Of a DNA stretch of 64,000 nt, positions 9,143 to 19,316 are shown in pieces; the first letter of the stretch is position 1, and each line of letters begins with the position of its first letter. Origin of the DNA: an uncultured bacterium. Lineage in GTDB: Bacteria; Hydrothermota; Tepidihabitantia; Tepidihabitantales; DTDR01. The notes under the pieces were generated by a model. It ran no database searches, had not been told where the DNA came from, and saw nothing but the letters and a program-made list of their open reading frames with translations. The stretch covers positions 1-64,000 of the forward strand of contig CALHQW010000002.1 of assembly GCA_938040315.1 (NCBI GenBank), given 5' to 3'. Made by a program: the position numbers and the translations under genes.

Positions 9143-10462
9143 TTAAGGAGTGATTTCAAATATTTTCTCTTTTAACTTATTATAAACTAATCTTTTGCGA
9201 CCAAGAAGGTCAAAAGATTTTAAATTTTTCTTAAGTTTTTTCTCTTCTTTGAGATCAGAAGTTTCTTGGTATTTGATAATCAAAATATCTTCGCTATTAG
9301 TGCCAATTACATAAATTTCATTATTTCTTATAATAATATCATTTCCTTCACTAAAAAATCGGGCATTGCCAGTAATTCGCCAGATTTCGTTTCCTTCTTT
9401 GTCATATTTTATTGTTAAAAAGTCATTATTACTACCAATAGCATAAAGATAATTTTGGTAATAGATAATTTTGTTTCCATAGCCGCCATCAACAATGCGT
9501 TCCCAAGCAAGTTGCCCATTAGAATTAAACTTATTGATAACAAAATAAGAATTGATAAAGCCAGTGATATAAAAATTATTAATTTCATCAATTGCGATAC
9601 TTTTTACTTCATCGTCGGTATAAGTTCTTCCGTACCTTCTTTGGAAAAGGGTTCGACCATTTTGGTCATATTTTAATAATACCCAATCTTCACCACTTGC
9701 TGGATGATAATTGTAACCACTTACTAAAATATTTCGACTGCTATCAATCCCAATAACCCTTCCCCATTCATTATAATCAATGGTGGAATAAATTTTTGAC
9801 CAATAGAAATTACCTGAGGTATCATATTTAATGGTTAAAATATCGCTACCACTGATTGAAAAATCTACCGAACCAGTAATAAAAATATTTCCTTCACCGT
9901 CATAGATAATCTTTTCTCCCCAGTTTGCTAAACTGTTATTTTCGCGATGGTTTCGGAACCAAATTATTTCGCCATTTTTGTTCAATTTATAAGTGCCGAC
10001 ATTAGTAAGATAAGAAAATTCCATTATTCCGGTAATATAAATATTATCAAATTCGTCAATAATAATATCTTTGGCGTAATCATAACCATTACCACCAAAA
10101 GTTCTTTGCCAACAGAGGTTGCCTAAAGAATCATATTTCAAAAGAAGATAATTCCAATCATTGTTATTGGTGAAAGTGTTGCCAAGGATATAGATAGCGT
10201 TTTCATTATCAATTACTATTCCCGAAATTCCTTCGTTTTCCGGTGTCTCAAATTTTCTTAACCATTGCAATTCGCCATTAGGAGTAATTTTAAACAAAAT
10301 AATATCATAATTATTATTTTCCCTTTCTGTTAAGCCCGCAGCAAGGAGATTATAATTTTTATCAAAAGATATGAAATAACCAAAATCATTTCGACCACCA
10401 TCATAGTTGTAACGCCAAACTTCGTTGATTTGATTTAAGAAAAAGAAGATAATAACTATCAT
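9143..10462 (-). CDS. Secreted beta-propeller protein with SBBP-like repeats
   Basis: Repeats of 'DSLGNLCWQRTFGGNGYDYAKDIIIDEFDNIYITG'; N-terminal hydrophobic segment. Confidence 0.75.
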   Translation of the reverse strand: MIVIIFFFLNQINEVWRYNYDGGRNDFGYFISFDKNYNLLAAGLTERENNNYDIILFKITPNGELQWLRKFETPENEGISGIVIDNENAIYILGNTFTNNNDWNYLLLKYDSLGNLCWQRTFGGNGYDYAKDIIIDEFDNIYITGIMEFSYLTNVGTYKLNKNGEIIWFRNHRENNSLANWGEKIIYDGEGNIFITGSVDFSISGSDILTIKYDTSGNFYWSKIYSTIDYNEWGRVIGIDSSRNILVSGYNYHPASGEDWVLLKYDQNGRTLFQRRYGRTYTDDEVKSIAIDEINNFYITGFINSYFVINKFNSNGQLAWERIVDGGYGNKIIYYQNYLYAIGSNNDFLTIKYDKEGNEIWRITGNARFFSEGNDIIIRNNEIYVIGTNSEDILIIKYQETSDLKEEKKLKKNLKSFDLLGRKRLVYNKLKEKIFEITP

Positions 10463-10539
10463 ATTTTTAGTCTAAAAAGATTCTTTTAAAAATCAATAAT
10501 TCTTGAAATTTAAAGAGGAATTCTCATAATTTATTTAAA

Positions 10540-10932
10540 ATGAGAATTCTTTTAATTTTTCTTCTCTTTTTTGCTTGTGGTGAAAATTATTTAAAAGAAG
10601 CAAAAAGAAAAGCAGTTTTAAATAATTATGAAGATTATTTTTTTGTTATTAATAATGTTGATAATGAAAAAATAAAAAAATGGCAAAATTATTTTATAAG
10701 AAATCCTAATTATTTAAAAGAACTTTGTCGAAAATTTTTTTTGCTTCCGAAAGAAAGTAATTTTGAGTTTAAATTTTTTGCCTATGATTCATTAAATAAG
10801 CGGTATCTTTTGCGGTATTTTGCTTTTAAACCTAATCCAATAGATATTGCTGGGTGGCAAGTGATTTTTCTTTTTGATGAAAAAGGGGATTTGGATAAAG
10901 TTTATATCTCTGAAGTTCCGTTAGAAAAATGA
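10540..10932 (+). CDS. Small putative lipoprotein/secreted protein
   Basis: N-term MRILLIFLLFFACGEN lipobox-like. Confidence 0.4.
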   Translation: MRILLIFLLFFACGENYLKEAKRKAVLNNYEDYFFVINNVDNEKIKKWQNYFIRNPNYLKELCRKFFLLPKESNFEFKFFAYDSLNKRYLLRYFAFKPNPIDIAGWQVIFLFDEKGDLDKVYISEVPLEK

Positions 10933-12440
10933 AAAAAGATAAAGAGGTTTTTCTTATTTTATTTATAATGTTTTTATTGTTAGCCATCCTTGCTTATGAT
11001 CCAAAACCCGCTTTGGGTGGTGATAATATCCATTATCTTCTTTTAGCCCGTTCCTTAATAAGTTTTAAGGGTTATAAGAACTTATGGCATCCAAAAGAAA
11101 CTCTTCATACTCAATATCCCTTTGGCTTTCCCTTATTAATTATTCCCTTTTTATTAATATTTGGTGAAGAGTCCTTATTTTTAAATTTTTTGCCTTTACT
11201 TTTTTTTATCGGTTCTTTTTTCTTGGCAAAAAAAATTTTTCAAAAAAGTAGATGGCGATTTCTCTTAATTGCTTTATTTTTCTTTTCTCCACTAGTGATC
11301 GAAAATTCCCATGTTTTGCTTTCTGAACCCCCTTTCATTTTCTTTTCCCTTTTAACTTTTTATCTTATACAAAATTATGAAAAAAGGAAAGATTTCAAAT
11401 TTTTTATTCTTTCCGTTTTCTCTGCTCTTTTTACTTTTTTTATTCGCACTATTGGAATCGGTCTTCTTTTAGCAATTTTTCTTTATTTATTCATTAAAAA
11501 AAATTATAAATTTTTAATAATTGCGTTAGCAATATTTTTTCTTACCTTTATTTCTTGGGAAATAAGAAATAGGAAAGTAGCCGAAAAAAGTAGTTATCTA
11601 CAACAATTTTTACAGAAAGATCCTTATCAACCAGAACTGGGAAATATTAATTTTTCTGGATATTTAAGTAGAGTTTTGAAAAATTTCTATCTTTACAATT
11701 TTATTGTTGTTCCCAAAATTTTTTATTTAAATGAATTTCCACCGATTCTCTGGCAGATTTTCATAGGTACTTTAACAATTCTTTTAATAATCTTCGCCTT
11801 TCTTGTTTTTATAAAAGAAAAAGAGCCTTTGAAAATATTAATTTTTTATTATTTTATTTTCTTTTCTTTAATTATTTTCTCCTGGCCGGAAGTTTGGTCA
11901 AGCGAAAGATTTCTTTTTCCTTTTTTTATTTTTTTTCTTTATTTTATCTTGATTGGCGGTGAGAAATTTTTCATAAAGTATAAACTTTCTTTTCTTGCCT
12001 ATCTTTTGCTTTTTTTTGTTTTTCTTTTCTATCTGGTTAGAAATATTCAAATGATAAAAGAAAATTTTCCAAATACAATAAGGAATTTTGCTGGTGATAG
12101 ATATGCTGGTTATCCAATTGATTGGCAAAATTATTTTAAAGCCTTAGAGTGGTTAAGAGATAATAGTGAAGAAAAAGCGATAGTAATTTCTCGCAAACCG
12201 GAATTCACTTATTTTATATCAAAAAGAAAATCCCTTCTTTATAAATTTTCTTCTAATCCTGAGGAGGTTTTAAAAAAGATGTTAGAAGATAAAGGTGATT
12301 ATCTTTTATATGATAATTTTTATTGGACTTACACTTCTCAAAGATATCTTTTACCGGTATTAAAAATTTATCCTCAGTATTTCCAGTTAATTTATAAAAC
12401 ACCGCCACCGGAAATGATGATTTTTAAAATCCAGAAATAA
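10929..12440 (+). CDS. Membrane glycosyltransferase, family 39/ArnT-like
   Basis: Multiple TM segments; GGDNIHYLLLARSLI near N-term typical of GT-C catalytic Asp loop. Confidence 0.65.
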   Translation: MKKDKEVFLILFIMFLLLAILAYDPKPALGGDNIHYLLLARSLISFKGYKNLWHPKETLHTQYPFGFPLLIIPFLLIFGEESLFLNFLPLLFFIGSFFLAKKIFQKSRWRFLLIALFFFSPLVIENSHVLLSEPPFIFFSLLTFYLIQNYEKRKDFKFFILSVFSALFTFFIRTIGIGLLLAIFLYLFIKKNYKFLIIALAIFFLTFISWEIRNRKVAEKSSYLQQFLQKDPYQPELGNINFSGYLSRVLKNFYLYNFIVVPKIFYLNEFPPILWQIFIGTLTILLIIFAFLVFIKEKEPLKILIFYYFIFFSLIIFSWPEVWSSERFLFPFFIFFLYFILIGGEKFFIKYKLSFLAYLLLFFVFLFYLVRNIQMIKENFPNTIRNFAGDRYAGYPIDWQNYFKALEWLRDNSEEKAIVISRKPEFTYFISKRKSLLYKFSSNPEEVLKKMLEDKGDYLLYDNFYWTYTSQRYLLPVLKIYPQYFQLIYKTPPPEMMIFKIQK

Positions 12441-12445
12441 TTTTA

Positions 12446-12474
12446 TTGACTTTTAAAAAAATTTTGCTTATATT
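12446..12474 (+). promoter_or_regulatory. tRNA-Pro promoter TTGACT-17-TATATT
   Basis: -35 12446-12451, -10 12469-12474, 9 nt before tRNA. Confidence 0.75.
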
Positions 12475-12483
12475 TATTTTAAA

Positions 12484-12557
<74 letters not shown>

Positions 12558-12560
12558 TTT

Positions 12561-15164
12561 TTATTTTTCTTCTTTTATTCTCTTTTGCCAGTTGAGGACA
12601 ATCTGAAAGACTTCGAGAGGAGAGAGGATATCAAGGTTCAATTTTTTAAGTTCCTCTAAAATAGGATGTTCCAGAGGATAGAATAATGTTAATTGTAAGG
12701 GATTTTTATCTTTTAATCCTTTAAGACTTACCTCCTCTCCTTCTTCTAAATATTTTAATACTTCCTTTGCCCTCTCAATTACTTCCTTAGGAAGACCTGC
12801 TAACTTTGCCACATCTATTCCGTAACTACGGGAACTGGCGCCTTCCACTAATTTTCTTAAAAAAATAATTTCGTCGCCCTTTTCTTTTACTAAAAAAGTA
12901 TAATTTTTTACTCTTGTTAAATAACGGGCAATATCAGTAAGTTCATGAAAATGGGTAGCAAAAATTGTTTTTGGTCGAGTTGTGGGATGAGAATGGAGAT
13001 ATTCAGTAGTTGCCCAAGCAATTGCTAATCCATCATACGTAGCAGTTCCTCTGCCAACTTCGTCTAAAATTACTAAACTTCTTTCCGTAGCATTATTTAA
13101 AATATTGGCGGTTTCTTGCATTTCAGCAAGGAAAGTAGAAACTCCTCTTGAAAGATCATCAGAAGCGCCAATTCTTGTAAAAATCTTATCCACCACGCCA
13201 ATTTTGGCATAACTTGCCGGTACAAAAGAGCCCATTTGAGCAAGAATGACAATTAAAGCAACTTGTCTTAAATAGGTAGATTTTCCCGACATATTAGGTC
13301 CGGTGATAAGTAAAATTTGATCAGTAGTATTATTTAGATAAGTATCATTAGGGATAAAACTTTCGCCAAGTAGTTCCTCAACTACTGGATGGCGACCATC
13401 TTTAATAATAATCTCGTCGCCATTATCAACAATTGGTTTTACATAATTTTTCTCTTTTGCTAATTTTGCTAAAGAGAGATACCCATCAATTTCGGCAACT
13501 ACTTTAGCAAATTGGAATACCTCTTTTATTTGTTTGCTTACTTCTTTTCGTAGATTAACAAAAATTTCGTATTCTAATGCTTTAATTCTTTCGTCGGCGG
13601 TTAAAATTTTTGTTTCGTATTCTTTCAATTCCGGTGTTATAAATCTTTCCGTATTAGACAAAGTTTGCTTTCGGATGTAATCTTTAGGAACATATTTCAC
13701 ATAAGATTTTGTCACTTCAATATAATAACCAAAAACTGAATTATATCCGATTCTTAAAGTTGGAATACCGGTTCTATTCTTTTCCTTTTCTTCAATTTTT
13801 AAAATGTAATCTTTAGCACTTTGAGAGATTGTCCGTAATTCATCCAAAAGTTCGGAAACCCCTTCTTTAATAATTCCACCTTCAGTAATTGTGAAAGGTG
13901 GATCATCAATAATTGTTTTTTCAATTTTTTCAATTAAGATAGTAAAGTCAGCAATTTTTTCTCCCAAATTTCTAAGTCTTTCATTATCATTGGTGATTAA
14001 TAACTTTTTTAAAGGAAAAGAAAATTTTAGCCATTCCTTAAGATTTACCAAATCTCGGGCATTTGCTCTTTCGGTGGCTATTCGCGAAGCAATTCTTTCA
14101 ACATCACCGATCCTTTCTAAATTATTTTCTAACTCTTTCATTAGAGAATAGGAAGAATAGATTTTTTCTACAGCGGAAAGACGGTGATTAATTTCATTAA
14201 TATCTAATAAAGGATATAAAAGCCATCTTCTTAATAACCTTCCTCCTTGGGGTGTTAAAGTTTTATCGATAACCGAAAGTAAAGAACCTTCTACGCTATT
14301 ATCGCTAATTCTTTCCAACAATTCTAAATTTCTTCTCGTTGATTTATCCAAAACTAAATAATTTTTAAGTTCTTGATAAGTTATTTTAGAAATATTATTT
14401 AAAGCACCTTTTTGAGTTTCTTCTAAATAATAAAGACAGGCACCGGCAGCACAGATGACTTCCGGAAGATTTTCGATGCCAAAGCCTACCAAATTAACAA
14501 CATTAAAAAATTTTCTTAATTTTTCATAAGCAAAATCATATGAAAAATAATAAAAATCTAAAGGGGTTAAACAAAAATCTTTTTTTAATAAATCTTCAAT
14601 TTCTTTTTTATCGTTAGGATAAATAATCTCTTTAGGGTCAATTTTTAACAGTTCCTCTCTTATTTCTTCTTTTTTAATTAAACAAACATAGAAATCACCA
14701 GTAGAAATATCACAATAGGCTATTCCACAATTTTCTTCTAAATAAATAGCAAGAAGAAAATGATTTTTTTTATCTTCTAATAAAGAAGGTCGGGAAATTG
14801 CTCCCGGCGTTATTACTTCTACAACTTCTCTTTTAATAATCCTTTGAGAAGTTTCGGGAATTTCTAATTGTTCACAAATGGCTACTTTGTAGCCGGCTTT
14901 TATTAATTTTGCCAGATAACTATCCAGAGATTTATAAGGAATACCAGCCAAGGGAATTTTTTCACTTTTTCCATAAGAACGGGAAGTGAGAGTAAGACCT
15001 AAGACTTTGGAAGCAATTTTCGCATCCTCATAAAACATTTCATAAAAATCACCTAAGCGAAAAAGGAGAATGGCATCTTGATATTTTCTTTTAATCTGAT
15101 GATATTGGGCTAAAAGGGGAGTTAAACTTTCTTTATCTTTTGACATTCCATTGCCAACATTCAA
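12561..15164 (-). CDS. mutS: DNA mismatch repair protein MutS
   Basis: ITGPNMSGKSTYLRQVALI; LFRLGDFYEMFYEDA. Confidence 0.97.
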   Translation of the reverse strand: MNVGNGMSKDKESLTPLLAQYHQIKRKYQDAILLFRLGDFYEMFYEDAKIASKVLGLTLTSRSYGKSEKIPLAGIPYKSLDSYLAKLIKAGYKVAICEQLEIPETSQRIIKREVVEVITPGAISRPSLLEDKKNHFLLAIYLEENCGIAYCDISTGDFYVCLIKKEEIREELLKIDPKEIIYPNDKKEIEDLLKKDFCLTPLDFYYFSYDFAYEKLRKFFNVVNLVGFGIENLPEVICAAGACLYYLEETQKGALNNISKITYQELKNYLVLDKSTRRNLELLERISDNSVEGSLLSVIDKTLTPQGGRLLRRWLLYPLLDINEINHRLSAVEKIYSSYSLMKELENNLERIGDVERIASRIATERANARDLVNLKEWLKFSFPLKKLLITNDNERLRNLGEKIADFTILIEKIEKTIIDDPPFTITEGGIIKEGVSELLDELRTISQSAKDYILKIEEKEKNRTGIPTLRIGYNSVFGYYIEVTKSYVKYVPKDYIRKQTLSNTERFITPELKEYETKILTADERIKALEYEIFVNLRKEVSKQIKEVFQFAKVVAEIDGYLSLAKLAKEKNYVKPIVDNGDEIIIKDGRHPVVEELLGESFIPNDTYLNNTTDQILLITGPNMSGKSTYLRQVALIVILAQMGSFVPASYAKIGVVDKIFTRIGASDDLSRGVSTFLAEMQETANILNNATERSLVILDEVGRGTATYDGLAIAWATTEYLHSHPTTRPKTIFATHFHELTDIARYLTRVKNYTFLVKEKGDEIIFLRKLVEGASSRSYGIDVAKLAGLPKEVIERAKEVLKYLEEGEEVSLKGLKDKNPLQLTLFYPLEHPILEELKKLNLDILSPLEVFQIVLNWQKRIKEEK

Positions 15165-16239
15165 AACAGATAGCGGTAAAATCTTTTAGTTCCTTTTGAC
15201 AATAAGGGCAGTTAATTTTATCCTTTTCTCTTCTAATAATTTCTATATAACTATTAAGACTTTTGTTAGCCCTTTCAAAATCCTTTAGGGTTAAATAGCC
15301 TTTAGCTAAAAGGAGATAAATTTCTGGTACTTTATCTTTATCCTTTTCTAAAACATTAATTGCTTCATTTAGATTTTCCATCTTTTCATAAAATTCTAAG
15401 ATTTCTAAATAGTATTCCTTTTCTTTTGTTTTACTGCCAAATTCTTTATAAATATTCAACAATTCTTCATATCGACCTAAAGAGAATAAGGCATTGGCTA
15501 ATTTATCTTTAAGAAAAGATATTTCTTGAGGATGATCTCTTAAAAGTTTTAACCAATAAGAAATTGCTTTTTCATATTCCTTTTCCTTTTCGTAATAATT
15601 TCCTAAATATAATAAACCATAAAAAGAATTTTCCTCGTATTTTAATGATTTCTCTAAATATTCTTTTGCTTCTTTTTTATCTTTTGGTAATAAACGATTT
15701 CCCAATTCCGCATAAAAAATAGCAAGTTGCTTTTTATCAAAAAGATCCTTTCCGTGTTTATTTAAGAATTCAATAGCCTGGGGATAATTCTCGGTTTTTA
15801 GATATAAGGTAAAAAGAAGTGAGGCACTATCTTTATCTTTCCCACCACTTTTTATTATCTCTTCTAATAAGCTAATGGCTTTAAAATATCTACCGTCTTT
15901 TGCTAAAAAATGAGCAAGTTTTTTAAAAATAACCCTTTCTTTATCTTTTGGTAAATTTCGTCGTAAGGACAATAATTCGTTAATCTTTTTTGCCTTTTCG
16001 GTTTCTCCTTTTTCTTGATACCAATCAATTAAATAAAGATACCCCTCAATAAACTCACTGTTTGTCTTCACCAATTCTTCCATTTTCTTAATTGCCTCTT
16101 CTTTTTTTCCGGCTACATACGCAATCAAACTTTCCGTAAAAAGAAGGGGGAAATCTTTTGGTTTTTTGATTAAGTTAATAATGAATGAATAAAAGGCAAC
16201 AAAAAGAACAAAAATTATAAAAATTATTAAGAGGCTCAT
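15133..16239 (-). CDS. TPR protein with N-term TM and C-term Cys4 (LapB/YciM-like)
   Basis: TM + TPRs + 'CPYCQKELKDFTAICFECWQW'. Confidence 0.7.
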   Translation of the reverse strand: MSLLIIFIIFVLFVAFYSFIINLIKKPKDFPLLFTESLIAYVAGKKEEAIKKMEELVKTNSEFIEGYLYLIDWYQEKGETEKAKKINELLSLRRNLPKDKERVIFKKLAHFLAKDGRYFKAISLLEEIIKSGGKDKDSASLLFTLYLKTENYPQAIEFLNKHGKDLFDKKQLAIFYAELGNRLLPKDKKEAKEYLEKSLKYEENSFYGLLYLGNYYEKEKEYEKAISYWLKLLRDHPQEISFLKDKLANALFSLGRYEELLNIYKEFGSKTKEKEYYLEILEFYEKMENLNEAINVLEKDKDKVPEIYLLLAKGYLTLKDFERANKSLNSYIEIIRREKDKINCPYCQKELKDFTAICFECWQWNVKR

Positions 16240-16544
16240 CTTTCCTCTCCTTTTTCAACTAAAAAATAATTTCTTAAATCGTTTAATTCCGTAAGCAAAG
16301 CCTCTTTTTCTTTTTTTAATTTTCTAATTTCTGTTTTTGATTTTATTTCGTTAATAATCGCAAAAATACCAACCGTGAGTAATCCAAAAAGATAAGCAAT
16401 AAGAATGATACTGGCCAAAGGAACATTTGGAAACTCATCAAAAAATATTTTTATTTTTTCTACTCGCTCAAGATTTTGTAAAGTAATAGTTATTAATATA
16501 AAACAAATAAAAAAAACCAAAATAATTCTTAAAATATTCATCAC
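16236..16544 (-). CDS. LapA-domain membrane protein
   Basis: ~100 aa, two TM segments, 'FFDEFPNVPLASIILIAYLFGLLTVG'. Confidence 0.7.
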   Translation of the reverse strand: MMNILRIILVFFICFILITITLQNLERVEKIKIFFDEFPNVPLASIILIAYLFGLLTVGIFAIINEIKSKTEIRKLKKEKEALLTELNDLRNYFLVEKGEER

Positions 16545-16606
16545 TCCTCCTTTAAATTTTTAACCATTTTTATTTACTTTAAATAATTTTTCTAAAAAGT
16601 CAATCA

Positions 16607-17941
16607 TTAAAATTCTTTTATAGTTTCACCAATTGGGGTCCAACCATCAATTTTTAAAATTTTTATAATGTATTCTTTACCAATCGTCAATTTTTCTTTA
16701 ACAATCGCTAATTTATTATTTGGTAATCTTCCTAAGGATTCATTATTTTGATTTTTGATTATTATAATTGAATAATTTTTATTTACCATTTCTTCATTTT
16801 TTCTTTTAGTAATTTCATTTTGTAAATTGATTAATCTTTCTAACCGTCTTTGTTTTACCTCTTCGCTAACTTTTGGAAAAATATCTCGAGCACTAGTATA
16901 AGGTCTTTCCGAATATTTAAACATATAGGCAAAATCAAATTCAATTTTTTTTACCATCTCCAAGGTTGCTTCATAATCTTCTTCCGTTTCTGTTGGGAAA
17001 CCAACAATTAAATCAGTGGTAATACTTATATCAGGTACAAGTTCTTTTAGATATTTAATCTTTTCATAATATTCTTCTCGGGTATATTTTCGATTCATTA
17101 ATTTTAAAATCCGATTAGATCCCGATTGAAGCGGTAAATGGAGTTCTTTAAATAATTTCCCCATCTTCATCCATTCGCTAATTTTTTCAATCAATGGGAA
17201 AGATAAATCTTTGGGATGAGAAGTTAAAAAATGAAGATATTTTAGGTCGGGAAATTTTTCAAAAATAGTTGTTAATAAGTTAGCAAAATCAAATATTTTT
17301 TCATTTTCTACATACTTATAACTTAAAACATTTTGTCCCAAAAGGGTTATTAATAATTTCCCATTCAGTAATAAAAAATCAATCTCTTTAAGAATAGAGA
17401 AAATTGGTTTTGATCTTTCCCTTCCTCGAACATAAGGCACAATACAATAAGAGCAAAAATTATTACAGCCACGCATAATGGTAACAAAACTTTCTATTTC
17501 TTTCGAATCTATTGTTGGTAAAATATCGCAGTAGGTTTCTTTTTCCTCCTCTACAATTGTGGTTGTTTTATCTTCGTAAATTTTAAATTTCTTTTCAATT
17601 ATTTCGGGTAATTTCCGATAGGTATCCGGACCTAAAAGAAAATCGATGAAATTTTCTTTTAAACAGCCGTTAATTAATCTTTCTTTTAGAACTTTTGTCA
17701 TACATCCTAATATTCCAATTAAACATTTTTTTCTTTTCTTAAAAGAACTTAAAGAAAAAATTTGGCCCAATACTCGTTTTTCTGCGTGTTCTCTTACAGC
17801 ACAAGTTAGAATTAGGATTACATCTGCCTCTTTAAAATTTTCTGTTTTTTTAAAACCTGCGTCATCCAAAATTTTACTTACCACCAAACTATCAGCTTGA
17901 TTCATTTGGCAACCATAAGTTTTAATGAAATATTTTTTCAT
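16607..17941 (-). CDS. miaB: tRNA-2-methylthio-N6-dimethylallyladenosine synthase
   Basis: YFIKTYGCQMNQADS; MRGCNNFCSYCIVPYVRGRERS. Confidence 0.93.
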   Translation of the reverse strand: MKKYFIKTYGCQMNQADSLVVSKILDDAGFKKTENFKEADVILILTCAVREHAEKRVLGQIFSLSSFKKRKKCLIGILGCMTKVLKERLINGCLKENFIDFLLGPDTYRKLPEIIEKKFKIYEDKTTTIVEEEKETYCDILPTIDSKEIESFVTIMRGCNNFCSYCIVPYVRGRERSKPIFSILKEIDFLLLNGKLLITLLGQNVLSYKYVENEKIFDFANLLTTIFEKFPDLKYLHFLTSHPKDLSFPLIEKISEWMKMGKLFKELHLPLQSGSNRILKLMNRKYTREEYYEKIKYLKELVPDISITTDLIVGFPTETEEDYEATLEMVKKIEFDFAYMFKYSERPYTSARDIFPKVSEEVKQRRLERLINLQNEITKRKNEEMVNKNYSIIIIKNQNNESLGRLPNNKLAIVKEKLTIGKEYIIKILKIDGWTPIGETIKEF

Positions 17942-18672
17942 TTTTCTTTTAACTCTTTTTCAATCTCTTTCAATAACTTTTTATCTTCTTCTGTTAAATT
18001 AGCAGTTTTTAATAAATCTGGTCGGTTTTTTAAAGTATTTAAAAGGGCTGATTTTCTTCGCCATTTTCTTATTAACTCATGATTTCCCGATAACAACACT
18101 TCCGGTACTTTATACCCCATAAAATCTTGGGGACGGGTATAATAAGTAGCATCTAATAAACCTGAGACAAAAGAATCAGTTTCGATTGATTCATAGTCAC
18201 CTACTACTCCTTCGATTAATCTAACAATTGCCTCTAGAACTACGGCACAGGCACCTTCGCCACCAGAAAGAATATAATCACCGATAGAAATCTCCATGTC
18301 ACAAAGATATTCGCTAACTCGACCATCAACACCTTTATAACGACCACAGATAAATATCAAATGGGGTAATTGGGACAATTCAAAAGCCATTTTTTGATTA
18401 AAAGTTTTTCCTTGAGGAGACAACAAAATTACTTTAGAATTTTCCTCTTTTATTGAATTTACTGCTTTAAATATCGGTTCTGGTTTCAGAATCATTCCCG
18501 CTCCACCACCGTAAGGATAATCATCAACCTGCCGATAAGGGTCGTCAGTAAAGTCTCTTAAATTTAGGATTTTTAAATCCAATAAATTTTTACTTTGAGC
18601 AATTTTTATTATTCCTGTATTAATTATTCCTTGAAAATATTCAGGAAAAATTGTAATTATGTGAACTTTCAC
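17938..18672 (-). CDS. trmD: tRNA (guanine37-N1)-methyltransferase
   Basis: HIITIFPEYF; LSPQGKTFNQ; GDYILSGGE. Confidence 0.95.
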   Translation of the reverse strand: MKVHIITIFPEYFQGIINTGIIKIAQSKNLLDLKILNLRDFTDDPYRQVDDYPYGGGAGMILKPEPIFKAVNSIKEENSKVILLSPQGKTFNQKMAFELSQLPHLIFICGRYKGVDGRVSEYLCDMEISIGDYILSGGEGACAVVLEAIVRLIEGVVGDYESIETDSFVSGLLDATYYTRPQDFMGYKVPEVLLSGNHELIRKWRRKSALLNTLKNRPDLLKTANLTEEDKKLLKEIEKELKEK

Positions 18673-18712
18673 CTTAGTTTCCCCGAGACGGTAAATATAT
18701 TAAGAATGCTGA

Positions 18713-18952
18713 TTACTCAAGAATTTCCAACTGGGCTCTCTTTCCTTGTTTCATTGCGGCAGCTGCTAAAAGTTGTCTCAGGGCTTTTGCTGTTCTTCCT
18801 TCTTTACCAATAATTTTTCCTAAATCGCCCTGACCAACACGAAGTTCAAAAACAACGGTTCTTTCTCCAGCGATCTCTTTAAGTTGAACTTGATCAGGAT
18901 TATCAACAATTGATTTTGTTATGTTTTCAAGAAGTTCTTTAAGCGACATCAT
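18713..18952 (-). CDS. khpA: KH-domain RNA-binding protein KhpA
   Basis: [28 protein letters not shown]. Confidence 0.9.
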   Translation of the reverse strand: MMSLKELLENITKSIVDNPDQVQLKEIAGERTVVFELRVGQGDLGKIIGKEGRTAKALRQLLAAAAMKQGKRAQLEILE

Positions 18953-19211
18953 AGTTACCTCCTTTTAAAGATTGATTTAAGTTTTTCTCTACTTTTGATA
19001 GCAATCGTTTTACTATCTCAGTAGGTTGGGCTCCACAGGAGAGCCAGTAGGAAACTCTTTCTTTGTTAATTTCTAAAAGTTTGTTTTTTGGGTTATAATA
19101 ACCAACACACTCAATATATTTACCGTCCCGGGGATTTCTTGAATCAGTAACCACAATTCGATAATGGGGAATATTCTTTCTCCCCATTCTTGTTAATCTT
19201 ATCTTAACCAT
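18939..19211 (-). CDS. rpsP: 30S ribosomal protein S16 (start corrected to [10 protein letters not shown])
   Basis: [25 protein letters not shown]. Confidence 0.95.
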   Translation of the reverse strand: MVKIRLTRMGRKNIPHYRIVVTDSRNPRDGKYIECVGYYNPKNKLLEINKERVSYWLSCGAQPTEIVKRLLSKVEKNLNQSLKGGNYDVA

Positions 19212-19218
19212 ATATAAA

Positions 19219-19247
19219 ATAATAACAAAAATATGTTTATTAGTCAA
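19219..19247 (-). promoter_or_regulatory. rpsP promoter TTGACT-17-TATTAT, 7 nt before ATG
   Basis: -35 19242-19247, -10 19219-19224, ATG 19211. Confidence 0.8.
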
Positions 19248-19316
19248 TAAAATAAATAAAGGTAAAAGAAAAATAAACTAAAGATTGATTACCAAAAATT
19301 TAGTGAATTATTTTAA

